Of a stretch of 64,000 nucleotides of DNA, positions 44,424 to 54,641 are shown piece after piece. Source of the DNA: Caballeronia novacaledonica (GTDB lineage Bacteria > Pseudomonadota > Gammaproteobacteria > Burkholderiales > Burkholderiaceae); contig NZ_OGTP01000008.1 of the NCBI RefSeq assembly GCF_900258035.1, forward strand, positions 186,001 through 250,000, in the 5' to 3' direction. Position numbers and translations under genes: made by a program. Under the pieces are notes generated by a model. The model was not told the DNA's origin, made no database searches, and was given only the letters and a program-made list of their open reading frames with translations. The stretch's first letter is position 1, and each line of letters starts with the position of its first letter.

Positions 44424-45617
44424 TCAGTGCCGCAGCATGACGGTCGGCACGACGGACAAACCGAGCGGCAGCGACGTGCCCGGCTTCAATCCATCGTCGA
44501 TGAGAATCTTCACCGGCACGCGCTGCACGATCTTCACGAAGTTGCCCGTCGCGTTTTCGGCGGGGAACGCGGAAAAGCGCGAACCGCTGCCGAGCTGCAC
44601 GCTGTCGACGTGACCGTGCAGTTTCATGGCGGGATACGCGTCGACGTCGATATCGACTTTATCGCCCGGCTGCATGCGATCCAGTTGCGATTCCTTGAAG
44701 TTCGCGGTGACCCATACGCGCGTCGTGACGAGCGTCAGAATCGACGTGCCCGCCTGCAGGAACGTGCCGTATTGCACGTTGCGCTTCGTGATCCAGCCGT
44801 CGGCGGGCGCGCGCAATTCCGTGTACGAGAGATTCAGTTGCGCGGCCTCGACCTGCGCCTCGGCCTGATGCACCTGCTGACGGCGTTCCTCGACCGTCGC
44901 CACGACCTGCGCGATCTGCTGCGGCACGAGGCTCGCCGTGCGCACCTGCGCGCGCGCCTGCGCGACGTTCGCCTGCGCGCTCTTCTGCTGCGCCGTCGCG
45001 GTGTCGATGTTCTGTTGCGACGTCGCGCGAATATCGACGGATTGCTGGCGCTCGTAGGCCGCGCTCGCCTGCACGAGATTGGCGCGCGCGGTCAGTTCCT
45101 GCGCCTGAGCCTGCGCGAGTTGCGCGGGATATTGCACGCGCGCGACTTCCAGTTGCGTTTCCGATGCGTGCAGTTGCGCCCGCGCGAGGCCGAGCTGCGC
45201 GGTGGCCTGATCGAGCTGAGCCTGATAATCGCGCGGATCGATCTTGATGATCAGATCGCCCTGATGCACGAAGCGGTTGTCGTCGATATTCATCGTCACG
45301 ACGTAGCCCGATACCTTCGGCGCGATCGTGACGGCGTCGCCGTCGGTGTAGGCGTCGTCGGTGCTGACCTGATTGCGCGTCATGAACCACCAGACGAATG
45401 CGCCGATCGCCAGCACGACGACCACGATGCCCAGAATGATCAGCGGCTTTTTCCCCGGCTTCTTGCCGGACTTCTTTTCGTCGTCGCCGTTGTTCTTTCC
45501 TTTGTCGTCGTTTTGTTTGTCGTCCTTCGCGTTTTTATCGTCCGCATCGTCGTGCGAGGACGCGCGCTCGCGTTCGCGCGCGTCTTCTTGGGTATCGGAG
45601 TCGTTTCGATCTGACAT
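44424..45617 (-). CDS. emrA: Membrane fusion protein, EmrA type
   Basis: 397 residues. A cytoplasmic tail of about 57 residues, extremely rich in Asp, Lys, Glu and Asn, precedes one membrane helix (PLIILGIVVVVLAIGAFVWW). A HlyD-type adaptor follows: biotinyl-lipoyl strand DDAYTDGDAVTIAPKVSGYV, a long alpha-helical hairpin (about 130-230), and LSYTELRAPADGWIT. It links EmrB to the outer-membrane channel. The charged tail is longer than in E. coli EmrA. Confidence 0.93.
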   Translation of the reverse strand: MSDRNDSDTQEDARERERASSHDDADDKNAKDDKQNDDKGKNNGDDEKKSGKKPGKKPLIILGIVVVVLAIGAFVWWFMTRNQVSTDDAYTDGDAVTIAPKVSGYVVTMNIDDNRFVHQGDLIIKIDPRDYQAQLDQATAQLGLARAQLHASETQLEVARVQYPAQLAQAQAQELTARANLVQASAAYERQQSVDIRATSQQNIDTATAQQKSAQANVAQARAQVRTASLVPQQIAQVVATVEERRQQVHQAEAQVEAAQLNLSYTELRAPADGWITKRNVQYGTFLQAGTSILTLVTTRVWVTANFKESQLDRMQPGDKVDIDVDAYPAMKLHGHVDSVQLGSGSRFSAFPAENATGNFVKIVQRVPVKILIDDGLKPGTSLPLGLSVVPTVMLRH

Positions 45618-45945
45618 CGCCGCTCACTTTCGGGTGGTTCCCGGACGAAAGCCGGGCGGAACCGCAGGCTGAACTTGCGCGTGAAGTGCGCGAATGCGCG
45701 AGCGCGCGTGCGCTCGTACCAAAGCATTCGAGGGCTGACGTGAAGCAAGCGGCGTTCCTCTACGAGCGCGATGCGCCCGAAACCGAACGTGTGTGCGGGC
45801 TGGCATGAAAAGCGCAAAAGGCGCGCGCCGAAGCCCGCGCGCGCAATTGTTAAGTTTCCTTGTAAAAGATGCAGAGCCAAGCTCATTCGCAGCTAACTTT
45901 GCGCGCCGATCATCCGGTCTGAGCCAATCACACCGGAGACCCACC
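45618..45945. other. Divergent intergenic region between emrA and the universal stress gene
   Basis: 328 bp with no gene supported; the open frame entering the stress gene from 45793 is Arg-rich and lacks an RBS. The stretch 45840-45905 is AT-richer and probably carries the rightward promoter. No regulator gene of the MarR/EmrR type is adjacent. Confidence 0.4.
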
Positions 45946-46500
45946 ATGTACAAGCACATTCTCGTCGCGGTCGGCGCGAGCCTCAGCGAAAGCGCCCTGA
46001 CCACCGCGATCACGCGCGCCCGCGCCTGCAATGCGCGGCTCACGGCGCTGCATATCGTCGATCAGATGCCGTGGTGGGCCATCGTCACCGCCGACAGCAA
46101 TCCGGGCGATACGCTCGACGTCATCGACGATCACGCGCGGGCCGTGACACGCTATGCGGCGCGGCTGATCGACAGCGCGGGCATCGACGGGATCGCGCGC
46201 AGCATCACGCAGCCGCTCGACGGCACGAGCGTCGGCGCATTGATCGCGAAGGAAGCGGCGGCGATCGGCGCCGATCTCATCGTGCTCGGCGGCGAAGCGG
46301 ATACCGCCTGGCGTCACGGCGAAGCGCGTCTGCGCGACGTGGTCTGCTCACACGCACGCTGCGACGTGCTGATCGCGGCCCACGCGCCGGCGACGCAGCG
46401 CGCGGAAAAGGAAATGGAAGCGATCGAGACGCGCTTCGCCGCGCCGGCGGGTCGTGCGGACGCGCGCGTGTCGCATCGTCAGAGCGCGCCGCGCAAGTGA
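45946..46500 (+). CDS. Universal stress protein
   Basis: 184 residues. The UspA fold begins MYKHILVAVGASLSES, with the central LTALHIVDQMPWW and IGADLIVLGGEAD. The usual ATP-binding signature G-x2-G-x9-G-S/T is not preserved (GGEADTAWRHGEARLRDVV), so nucleotide binding is doubtful. A C-terminal extension of about 35 residues (EAIETRFAAPAGRADARV...) is basic. The stop overlaps the convergent iclR gene by 22 bp. ATG 45946 has a GGAG site upstream. Confidence 0.82.
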   Translation: MYKHILVAVGASLSESALTTAITRARACNARLTALHIVDQMPWWAIVTADSNPGDTLDVIDDHARAVTRYAARLIDSAGIDGIARSITQPLDGTSVGALIAKEAAAIGADLIVLGGEADTAWRHGEARLRDVVCSHARCDVLIAAHAPATQRAEKEMEAIETRFAAPAGRADARVSHRQSAPRK

Positions 46501-47225
46501 GCCGCAAGCTGCACGATGCCGATCGAAATCTGCTTCTCGCGTTTCGGATCGAGCCGGCCGACCGGCACGCTCGTCGACACCGCGACGCGCTTGCCCGCCA
46601 GCGTCATCCCGACGTAGGCCGCGAAGCACGCAAGCCCGGCGGCCGCTTCCTCGCGCTCGATTGCGAGCCCGCTCGCACGGATCGACGCGAGTTCGCGTAA
46701 CAACGCCGCGCGCCGCGTGATGGTGCGGGGCGTCACCGCTTCGAGCCGTTCGGGAAGGCGTTCGATCACGGTTTCATCGGTCATTCCCGCCAGCAGCGCC
46801 TTGCCGAGCGCGCAGCAATGCGCGGGCAGACGCGAGCCGGGATCGGACACGAGCCGCACCGGACGATGCGCATCCTCCCGCGCGATATAAACCACCTGCA
46901 CGCCGTCGAGCACCGCGAGTTGCACGACCTCGTTGTGCTTGTTGATGAACGCGCCCGCGCCCTCGCGAAACGCCGCCTGCAGTTTGTCGTGACGCACGTA
47001 TGCGTTGCCGAGCTCGAAGAGACGCACGCCGATCATGTAGCCGTCGTCGTGCTTTTCGATCCATTGCATGCGTGCGAGCGTTTCGAGCATCAGATAGAGC
47101 GTGCTGCGCGAGAGGCCCGTCTGCTCCGCAAGCGATGCGGCGCGCAGCGGTTTCGCGGCGGCGGCGAGGGTTTCGAGAATGTCGCTCGCGCGGCGCAGCG
47201 CGGGGACGTCGTAGGCTTTTTCCAT
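46479..47225 (-). CDS. IclR-family transcriptional regulator
   Basis: 248 residues from ATG 47225: winged helix (RRASDILETLAAAAKPLRAASLAEQTGLSRSTLYLMLETL) and a C-terminal effector domain ending in the helix SIGIVQLAAHLRGAL. It is divergent from the FAH-family hydratase gene at 47328, with a perfect TCCAAC-AG-GTTGGA palindrome in between. It is probably a repressor of that enzyme and of itself. Confidence 0.9.
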   Translation of the reverse strand: MEKAYDVPALRRASDILETLAAAAKPLRAASLAEQTGLSRSTLYLMLETLARMQWIEKHDDGYMIGVRLFELGNAYVRHDKLQAAFREGAGAFINKHNEVVQLAVLDGVQVVYIAREDAHRPVRLVSDPGSRLPAHCCALGKALLAGMTDETVIERLPERLEAVTPRTITRRAALLRELASIRASGLAIEREEAAAGLACFAAYVGMTLAGKRVAVSTSVPVGRLDPKREKQISIGIVQLAAHLRGAL

Positions 47226-47236
47226 GTGCGCATTAT

Positions 47237-47250
47237 TCCAACAGGTTGGA
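47237..47250. promoter_or_regulatory. Perfect palindrome, probable IclR operator
   Basis: TCCAAC-AG-GTTGGA is a perfect 14-bp dyad 12 bp upstream of the iclR start and about 78 bp upstream of the divergent FAH-family gene. A second short palindrome TTGATCAA and a CCAATGG half-site follow just downstream. TCCA/TGGA halves are usual for IclR-family sites. Confidence 0.65.
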
Positions 47251-47327
47251 TATTTGATCAACCCAATGGACACGTTCGGAGACGCGGGCTACGATCGGCT
47301 TTCCTTTCCCGCCCGCCATCCGCATTC

Positions 47328-48515
47328 ATGCAAAACGTCAACGTCTCCTCCTTTCTGCCCGAAGATTTCGCCGACGCCGTGCTGATCGGCCGTATCTGGC
47401 GTCCCGCGCCCGTGAACGGTCCCGCCGTCGTCGCGGTGCGCAAGGGCGAAGTGTTCGACATCACGCGCGCCGCGCCGACGACCGCCGATCTCTTCGACAG
47501 CGCCGATGCGCTCGACATCGCCCGCAACGCCGAAGGCGAGCATCTCGGCAACGTTCAGGATCTGCTGCAAGCGACGCTCGAGCATTCCGCCGACGCCCCG
47601 CGCCTGCTCGCGCCCTGCGACGTGCAGGCCGTGAAGGCGTGCGGCGTCACGTTCGCGGTGAGTCTGCTGGAGCGCGTGATCGAGGAACAGGCCGGCGGCG
47701 ACGCGAGCAAGGCGCAGGAAGTGCGCGACACGATCAACAAGCTGATCGGCGCGGATCTCTCGAAGATCAAGCCCGGCTCCGAAAGCGCGGCGAAGCTGAA
47801 GGCCGAACTGGAGCGGCGCGGCGCGTGGTCCCAATACATGGAAGTCGGCATCGGGCCGGACGCGGAAGTGTTCTCGAAGTCGCAGCCGATGTCGTCGGTG
47901 GGATTCGGCGCGGACGTCGGCCTGTATCCGACATCGCAATGGAACAATCCGGAGCCGGAAATCGTGCTGGCGGTGAATGCGCGCGGCGAGATCGTCGGCG
48001 CGACGCTCGGCAACGACGTGAATCTGCGCGATATCGAAGGCCGCAGCGCGCTCTTGCTCGGCAAGGCGAAGGACAACAACGCGTCGTGCGCGATCGGCCC
48101 GTTCGTGCGGCTGTTCGATGAACGCTTCACGCTGGATTCGGTGCGCGGCACGAGCGTGGCGCTGCGCATCGAGGGCGCGGACGACGGCTTCGTGCTCGAA
48201 GGCGTGAGCCACATGAGCGAAATCAGCCGCGATCCGGCCGATCTCGTCACGCAGACGCACGGCGCGCATCATCAGTATCCGGACGGCTTCATGCTGTTTC
48301 TCGGCACGATGTTCTCGCCGATCAAGGACCGCGACACCGAAGGCGGCGGGTTCACGCATCATCTCGGCGACGTCGTGACGATCTCGACGCCGAGCCTCGG
48401 CGCGCTCGTCAACACGGTGCGGTTGTCGACGGAGATCGAGCCGTGGACATTCGGCGTGCGCGCGTTGTATCGGAGTCTCGCGGCTCGCGGATTGCTCGGA
48501 AAAGCGGCGGACTGA
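47328..48515 (+). CDS. FAH-family dehydratase/hydrolase, possibly 2-keto-3-deoxy-pentonate dehydratase
   Basis: 395 residues, with the fumarylacetoacetate hydrolase fold in the C-terminal half: VGIGPDAEVFSKSQPMSSVGFG, the metal-binding EPEIVLAVNARGEIVG (family E-x-E), GNDVNLRDIEGRSALLLGKAKDNN, and HHLGDVVTISTPSLG near the end. The length and the link to an IclR regulator and sugar ABC genes match the XylX type, which dehydrates 2-keto-3-deoxy-D-xylonate or L-arabinonate to 2-oxoglutarate semialdehyde. The function is inferred; the family assignment is firm. Confidence 0.75.
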   Translation: MQNVNVSSFLPEDFADAVLIGRIWRPAPVNGPAVVAVRKGEVFDITRAAPTTADLFDSADALDIARNAEGEHLGNVQDLLQATLEHSADAPRLLAPCDVQAVKACGVTFAVSLLERVIEEQAGGDASKAQEVRDTINKLIGADLSKIKPGSESAAKLKAELERRGAWSQYMEVGIGPDAEVFSKSQPMSSVGFGADVGLYPTSQWNNPEPEIVLAVNARGEIVGATLGNDVNLRDIEGRSALLLGKAKDNNASCAIGPFVRLFDERFTLDSVRGTSVALRIEGADDGFVLEGVSHMSEISRDPADLVTQTHGAHHQYPDGFMLFLGTMFSPIKDRDTEGGGFTHHLGDVVTISTPSLGALVNTVRLSTEIEPWTFGVRALYRSLAARGLLGKAAD

Positions 48516-49484
48516 CTACGACGCCCCGAACCGAAACCCTTTCGACTGCGCTTTCGTCACGAGCTGAACCGGCGTTTCCATATACGGCGACAAATCCCTT
48601 TGCCGCCGCTTTTCGAGCAACGCTTTCACCGCGATATCCACGCCGAACACCGCCTGCCGCGCGCCGAACTGCTCGACCGTCGCGAGCAGGCGGCCGTCGT
48701 CGAGCATCGGCTCCACGGCTTCGATGTTGTTGTAGCCCGTCACCAGCACGCGGCCCTTTTTGCCGGAGATGCGGATCGCGTCGATCGCGCCCATCGCGAT
48801 ATTGTCGTTCGCGCAGAGCAGGCCGCGCACGTCCGGATGCGCATACAGCATCTGCAACGCGATCGACTTGCCGCTCGCCGCGGTCCAGTCGCCGCTGTCC
48901 GTATCGGCGATGCGCATGCCCGACGCGCTCATCGCCTCCTTGAAGCCGACCGTGCGCTGCCGCGCGTTGAGATCGTTCGACGGTCCCTCGATAATGCCGA
49001 CCGCGTCGCCCGCGTTCAGCTTCGAGCCGAGATACGCGCCGACGAGCTTCGCCCCGCGCCGGCTGTCCGGCCCGACGAACGGAATCGCGATGTTCGCCGC
49101 GTCCTGCGCGGCTTCGTCGAACGGATTGTCGATCGCGATCACGATGATGCCCGCCGCGATCGCCTTTGCGGCCACGGGCAACAGCGCCTTCGAGTCCGCG
49201 GGCGCGATGACGATCGCGTTGACTTTCGCGTCGATGAGCGTTTCGACGATGTGAATTTGCCCGGCCACGTCGTTGTCGGTGAGCGTGCCGTTCGTCGCGA
49301 GATCGAGTTGCGACGCGTAGTGCCGCTGGTAATCCCGCGCGCCTTCGATCATCGACGTGACGAACGGATCGTTCAGCGACTTCATGACGAGCGCGACGGT
49401 CGCCTTGTCGGATGCCGCATGCGCGAATCCGCACGCGCTCAGGGCGCAGGCGGCAAGCAGGCGTCGGCGGACAAGGCTCGTCAT
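48516..49484 (-). CDS. Periplasmic sugar-binding protein, RbsB-like
   Basis: 322 residues with a signal peptide (MTSLVRRRLLAACALSACGFAHA). A type I periplasmic-binding fold follows: ATVALVMKSLNDPFVTSMIEGA, AIVIAPADSKALLPVAAKA and VLVTGYNNIEAVEPML. No ABC permease or ATPase adjoins it on this strand, so it may serve the importer at 51970 or one elsewhere. A 7-bp inverted repeat lies just upstream. The stop is 1 base from the convergent FAH gene stop. Confidence 0.87.
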   Translation of the reverse strand: MTSLVRRRLLAACALSACGFAHAASDKATVALVMKSLNDPFVTSMIEGARDYQRHYASQLDLATNGTLTDNDVAGQIHIVETLIDAKVNAIVIAPADSKALLPVAAKAIAAGIIVIAIDNPFDEAAQDAANIAIPFVGPDSRRGAKLVGAYLGSKLNAGDAVGIIEGPSNDLNARQRTVGFKEAMSASGMRIADTDSGDWTAASGKSIALQMLYAHPDVRGLLCANDNIAMGAIDAIRISGKKGRVLVTGYNNIEAVEPMLDDGRLLATVEQFGARQAVFGVDIAVKALLEKRRQRDLSPYMETPVQLVTKAQSKGFRFGAS

Positions 49485-49491
49485 GGAATTT

Positions 49492-49514
49492 TGAGACGCG
49501 TGGAAAACGTCTCA
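49492..49514. promoter_or_regulatory. Inverted repeat upstream of the sugar-binding protein
   Basis: TGAGACG (49492-49498) and CGTCTCA (49508-49514) are exact inverted repeats 9 bp apart, starting 8 bp from the ATG at 49484. This could be an operator, or a hairpin covering the ribosome site. Confidence 0.45.
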
Positions 49515-49549
49515 TTGTAGACGCACGCGCCCGGCCGCCTATGACAGCT

Positions 49550-49960
49550 TTAGCGCGCCGCCGCTTCCACGAGGGCGGCCACGCCGCTGACGGGTTTCAT
49601 CGCGTCGGCATCGAGTCCGTGACGCGCGCGCAGGTATTCCGTCGCGTTATAGGAAAGCCACGCGCGGCCGTCCGCGTCTTCCCACGAGAGAACCTTGAGC
49701 GGCAAATCGAGCGCGGCGGTGGGCACGGCCTGCATCAGCGGCGTGCCCGCCTGCGGATTGCCGAACACGAGCAACTGGCTCGGCGGCATCGCGAGGCCGG
49801 CGCGCGCGGCGTCGCCGCTGAAGTCGATGCGCGCGAACAGCATCAGCCCGCGCGCGCGGATCAAGGCTTCGAGCTTGTCGGCGGTGGCGACGGCGCCGTG
49901 CGCGCTCGCAATCGTGACGACGCCGTTGTCCGCGTCGCCGATTTTCACCGCTTGCTCCAC
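49550..49960 (-). CDS. DUF302 family protein
   Basis: 136 residues from GTG 49960. The central VATADKLEALIRARGLMLFARIDFSGDAARAGL and LLVFGNPQAGTPLMQA, ending LPLKVLSWEDADGRAWLSYN, are the DUF302 pattern. There is no signal peptide in this start choice. It overlaps the end of the msrC gene by 16 bp, so it is translated from the same transcript. The biochemical function of DUF302 proteins is unknown. Confidence 0.82.
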   Translation of the reverse strand: MEQAVKIGDADNGVVTIASAHGAVATADKLEALIRARGLMLFARIDFSGDAARAGLAMPPSQLLVFGNPQAGTPLMQAVPTAALDLPLKVLSWEDADGRAWLSYNATEYLRARHGLDADAMKPVSGVAALVEAAAR

Positions 49961-50442
49961 GCGAGCGCGACGAACGCCGTGCAGAGCGCTTCCATGCCGA
50001 GCGCGTCTTCGTCGTCGAAGCGGTTCGGCACCGGACTATCCACGTCCCACACGCCGATCAGCGTGCCATCGCTCGCGACGAGCGGCACGACGATCTCCGA
50101 GCGCGACGCCGAATCGCACGCGATATGCCCGGGAAACGCATGCACGTCCGGCACGACCTGCGTGCGCCGCTCGCGCGCCGCCGTGCCGCAGACGCCGCGT
50201 CCGAGCGCAATGCGCACGCACGCCGGCTTGCCCTGAAACGGCCCGACGACGAGCTCCGTGCCGTCGAAAAGATAGAAGCCGGCCCAGTTCAGATCGGGCA
50301 GCGTGTGATAAACGAGCGACGAGAAATTCGCGGCATTGGCGATGAAGTCGGTTTCATCGGCGATGAGCGCGCGGGTTTGCTGCAGCAAGTCGTCGTATTG
50401 CGCGGCCTTGTTGGCGTGCGGGGCTTGGGAAATCGAGAACAT
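49945..50442 (-). CDS. msrC: Free methionine-(R)-sulfoxide reductase
   Basis: A 165-residue GAF-domain enzyme that reduces free L-methionine-(R)-sulfoxide using thioredoxin. The catalytic cysteines are Cys75 (PACVRI), Cys85 (GRGVCGTA) and Cys109 (HIACDSAS), with the same 10- and 24-residue spacings as in E. coli fRMsr. The substrate-site DVDSPVPNRFDDED is also present. It overlaps a DUF302 gene downstream. Confidence 0.92.
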   Translation of the reverse strand: MFSISQAPHANKAAQYDDLLQQTRALIADETDFIANAANFSSLVYHTLPDLNWAGFYLFDGTELVVGPFQGKPACVRIALGRGVCGTAARERRTQVVPDVHAFPGHIACDSASRSEIVVPLVASDGTLIGVWDVDSPVPNRFDDEDALGMEALCTAFVALAWSKR

Positions 50443-50679
50443 GAAGCGGCGCGGAAAATGTCGAAAAGTGTCGCCGACGATAGCACATCGATCCGCCCGG
50501 CGCTTCGCCCGCGCCGCCCGTCGAACGCTGGTTTATCGACGCTCGAAAGCTCGGCCAAACGCGTCGCCTGGTGTGGAAGCGCACCGGGCCCGGGATTTGC
50601 GGCTCGCGGGCATCGCGCGCCGCCCGACCGGCGGCTTCGGGATTTCCCTCCTTTACTTCAATGCGCCGTCAGTCTTAAA

Positions 50680-50696
50680 TAAATCAACTTGATTTA
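50680..50696. promoter_or_regulatory. Perfect 17-bp palindrome, probable ROK-regulator operator
   Basis: TAAATCAA-C-TTGATTTA is a perfect odd palindrome in an AT-rich patch that contrasts with GC-rich surroundings. It lies 43 bp before the GTG start of the ROK regulator and would overlap its promoter. Autoregulation of the regulator-transporter operon is the simplest reading. Confidence 0.7.
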
Positions 50697-50700
50697 ATTA

Positions 50701-50742
50701 ATGGCCACGACTCGATGGCCATTCTTCGGAGACAGCGCGTGA
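50701..50742 (+). other. Possible 13-codon leader peptide overlapping the ROK start
   Basis: ATG 50701 opens [13 protein letters not shown] and stops at TGA 50740-50742, which overlaps the GTG start of the ROK gene at 50739 (GTGA). It has no strong ribosome site. It may be chance, or a short coupled leader. Confidence 0.25.
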
Positions 50743-51969
50743 AATCCCCAAGCGGCAGAGGAAGCAACTCCGCGACCGTGCGCCGGTACAACGAGCGCCT
50801 GCTTTTGCAGGCGCTGCGGCGCGCCGAGCCGGCATCGAAGGCCGAACTCGCCCGTCACGCGAATCTGACGAGCACGGCGGTCGGCAGCATCGTCGAGTCG
50901 CTGGAGAACGCGGGGCTGATCGAATACACCGGACGCCGTCTCGAAGGCCAGCGCGGCCAGCCCGCGTCGCTGATCCGGCTCGATCCGCGCGGCGCGTTCG
51001 GTATCGGCGTGCGGCTGGATCGCACGGGCATCGAGACGGTGCTCGTGAATTTCGCCGGCGACGTGCTCGCGCGCAGCGCACTCGATGCCGTGCTGCCGCA
51101 TCCATCCAAGGTACTGGAAATCGTGCGGCGCGATATCGAAAGCATGCTCGGGCTGCTTTCGGCCACGGAGCGCGAGCGGCTGGCGGGCGTCGGCATCGCG
51201 CAGCCGTTCAATCTCGGAAGCTGGCTGCGCGAGCTCGGCCTGCCCGCCGAAACGTTCCGCGCCTGGGACGAAACCGACTTCGCCGACGAACTCGGCCGCG
51301 CGCTCTCGCTGCCCGTCTTCAGCGAAAACGACGGCAACGCCGCCGCGACCGCCGAACTCTTCTACGGCCACGGCCGCCGCTGCGACGACTTCGTCTATCT
51401 GTTTCTCGGCTCGGCGATCGGCGGCGGCATCGCGATCAACGGCGACTGTCTGCGCGGCGCGTCGGGCAATGCGGGCGATATCGGCGTGATTCCCGTGCCG
51501 CCGAGCCGCCTGCCGTCCGCGCCGCAACCCGAAGGACCGTGGGACATTTTGCTGTCGCGGGCGTCGCTGAACGCGCTCGTGCGGCATCTCAACTACTGCG
51601 GCGCGGCGGCGGACAACCGCATCGACTTGCAGGCGTGCATCGAGCGGCGCCTTCCCGCCGTCGACGAATGGATCGACGACTGCGTCGAAGCGCTCGCGCC
51701 CGCCTTGCGCGCGACGCTCTGCGTGCTCGACGTGCCGATGGTCGTCATCGATTCCGACATCGACGGCGGCCTGCTCGACCCGCTCGTCAAGCGCCTCGCG
51801 GCGACGCTCGCCGCCAACGCGCCCGAAGCGCGCGGCACCCCGACGCTCGTGCGCGGCTCCTTCGGCCCGGATGCGGGCGCGATCGGCGCGGCCACGTTGC
51901 CGATGTTCTTCAACTTCTCTCCGCGCGCGCCCATTCGCCACGCGGGCATCAAAACGCAAGAGGTGAACC

Positions 51970-51980
<11 letters not shown>
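50739..51980 (+). CDS. ROK-family transcriptional regulator
   Basis: 413 residues from GTG 50739, chosen because GGAG lies seven bases before it; the in-frame ATG 50715 has none. The N-terminal winged helix ([33 protein letters not shown]) is followed by a ROK sugar-kinase-like domain with [18 protein letters not shown] and [18 protein letters not shown]. The cysteine zinc motif of Mlc/NagC is not visible. It overlaps the ABC ATPase start by 11 bp and probably controls the RbsA/C/B-type operon in response to a sugar. Confidence 0.9.
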
Positions 51981-53514
<1,534 letters not shown>

Positions 53515-53532
53515 AAGTTATCGGAGAGAGAC

Positions 53533-54570
53533 ATGGCTAACACGACGAAACACCACGAAACGGGCAGCGCGCCGGTGGCGAAGGCGGAGAGCACATCGCA
53601 GCGGCAGAACCGCATCGAACATCGCGAGCGCATGCAGGTGCTGATGCGCACGGCGGGCATGCTGCCCGTGCTGATCCTGCTGTGCATCGGCTTCGGCATC
53701 GTCACGGACGGCTTCTTCAGCTTCCAGAATCTGTCGATCGTCACGCAGCAAGCGTCGATCAACATCGTGCTCGCGGCGGGCATGACCTTCGTCATTCTGA
53801 CGGGCGGCATCGATCTGTCGGTGGGCTCGATTCTTTCGGCGGGCGCGGTCGCCGCGCTGCTCGCATCGAACATTCCGGGCTGGGGCTGGCTCGGCATTCC
53901 GGCCGCGCTCGCGGTCGGTCTCGGCTTCGGCGTCATCAACGGCCTGCTGATCGCGCTCCTGAAGCTGCCGCCGTTCATCGTGACGCTCGGCTCGCTGACC
54001 GCCGTGCGCGGCATCGCGCGGCTGATCGGCCACGACACGACCATCTTCAACCCGCAACTGTCGTTCGCGTTCATCGGCAACGACTCGCTCTTCGGCATTC
54101 CGTGGCTCGTCATCATCGCGCTGCTGGTCGTGATCGTGTCGTGGTTCATCCTGCGACGCACGGTGCTCGGCCTGCGCATCTATTCGGTCGGCGGCAATCC
54201 GGAGGCGGCGCGTCTTTCCGGCATCAAGGTGTGGGGCATTCAGCTCTTCGTCTACGCGATCTCGGGCCTGCTCGCCGGTCTCGGCGCGGTGATGTCCGCC
54301 GCGCGTCTCTACGCCGCGAACGGCTTGCAACTCGGCCAGTCGTACGAACTCGATGCCATCGCCGCGGTCATTCTCGGCGGCACGAGCTTCGTCGGCGGCG
54401 TGGGGTCGATCGTCGGCACGCTGGTCGGCGCGCTCATCATCGCGGTGCTGACGAACGGTCTCGTGCTGCTGGGCGTCTCGGATATCTGGCAGTACATCAT
54501 CAAGGGCCTCGTGATCATCGGCGCGGTGGCGCTGGATCGTTACCGTCAACGCGGCTCGGCCCGCACGTGA
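53533..54570 (+). CDS. Sugar ABC transporter permease (RbsC type)
   Basis: 345 residues with about ten membrane helices after a soluble N-terminal tail of 35 residues. The family motif TGGIDLSVGSILSAGAV is near helix 3, and GGNPEAARLSGI is the cytoplasmic coupling loop, followed by AIAAVILGGTSFVGG. GGAGAG precedes ATG 53533. It forms the channel with the ATPase at 51970 and the binding protein at 54642. Confidence 0.95.
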   Translation: MANTTKHHETGSAPVAKAESTSQRQNRIEHRERMQVLMRTAGMLPVLILLCIGFGIVTDGFFSFQNLSIVTQQASINIVLAAGMTFVILTGGIDLSVGSILSAGAVAALLASNIPGWGWLGIPAALAVGLGFGVINGLLIALLKLPPFIVTLGSLTAVRGIARLIGHDTTIFNPQLSFAFIGNDSLFGIPWLVIIALLVVIVSWFILRRTVLGLRIYSVGGNPEAARLSGIKVWGIQLFVYAISGLLAGLGAVMSAARLYAANGLQLGQSYELDAIAAVILGGTSFVGGVGSIVGTLVGALIIAVLTNGLVLLGVSDIWQYIIKGLVIIGAVALDRYRQRGSART

Positions 54571-54641
54571 TTTCCGCTTTCCGGGCGCATTCGGGTCCGC
54601 GTGCGCCCGCCCTCGAAAAATGGACCACTGGAGACAACAAC

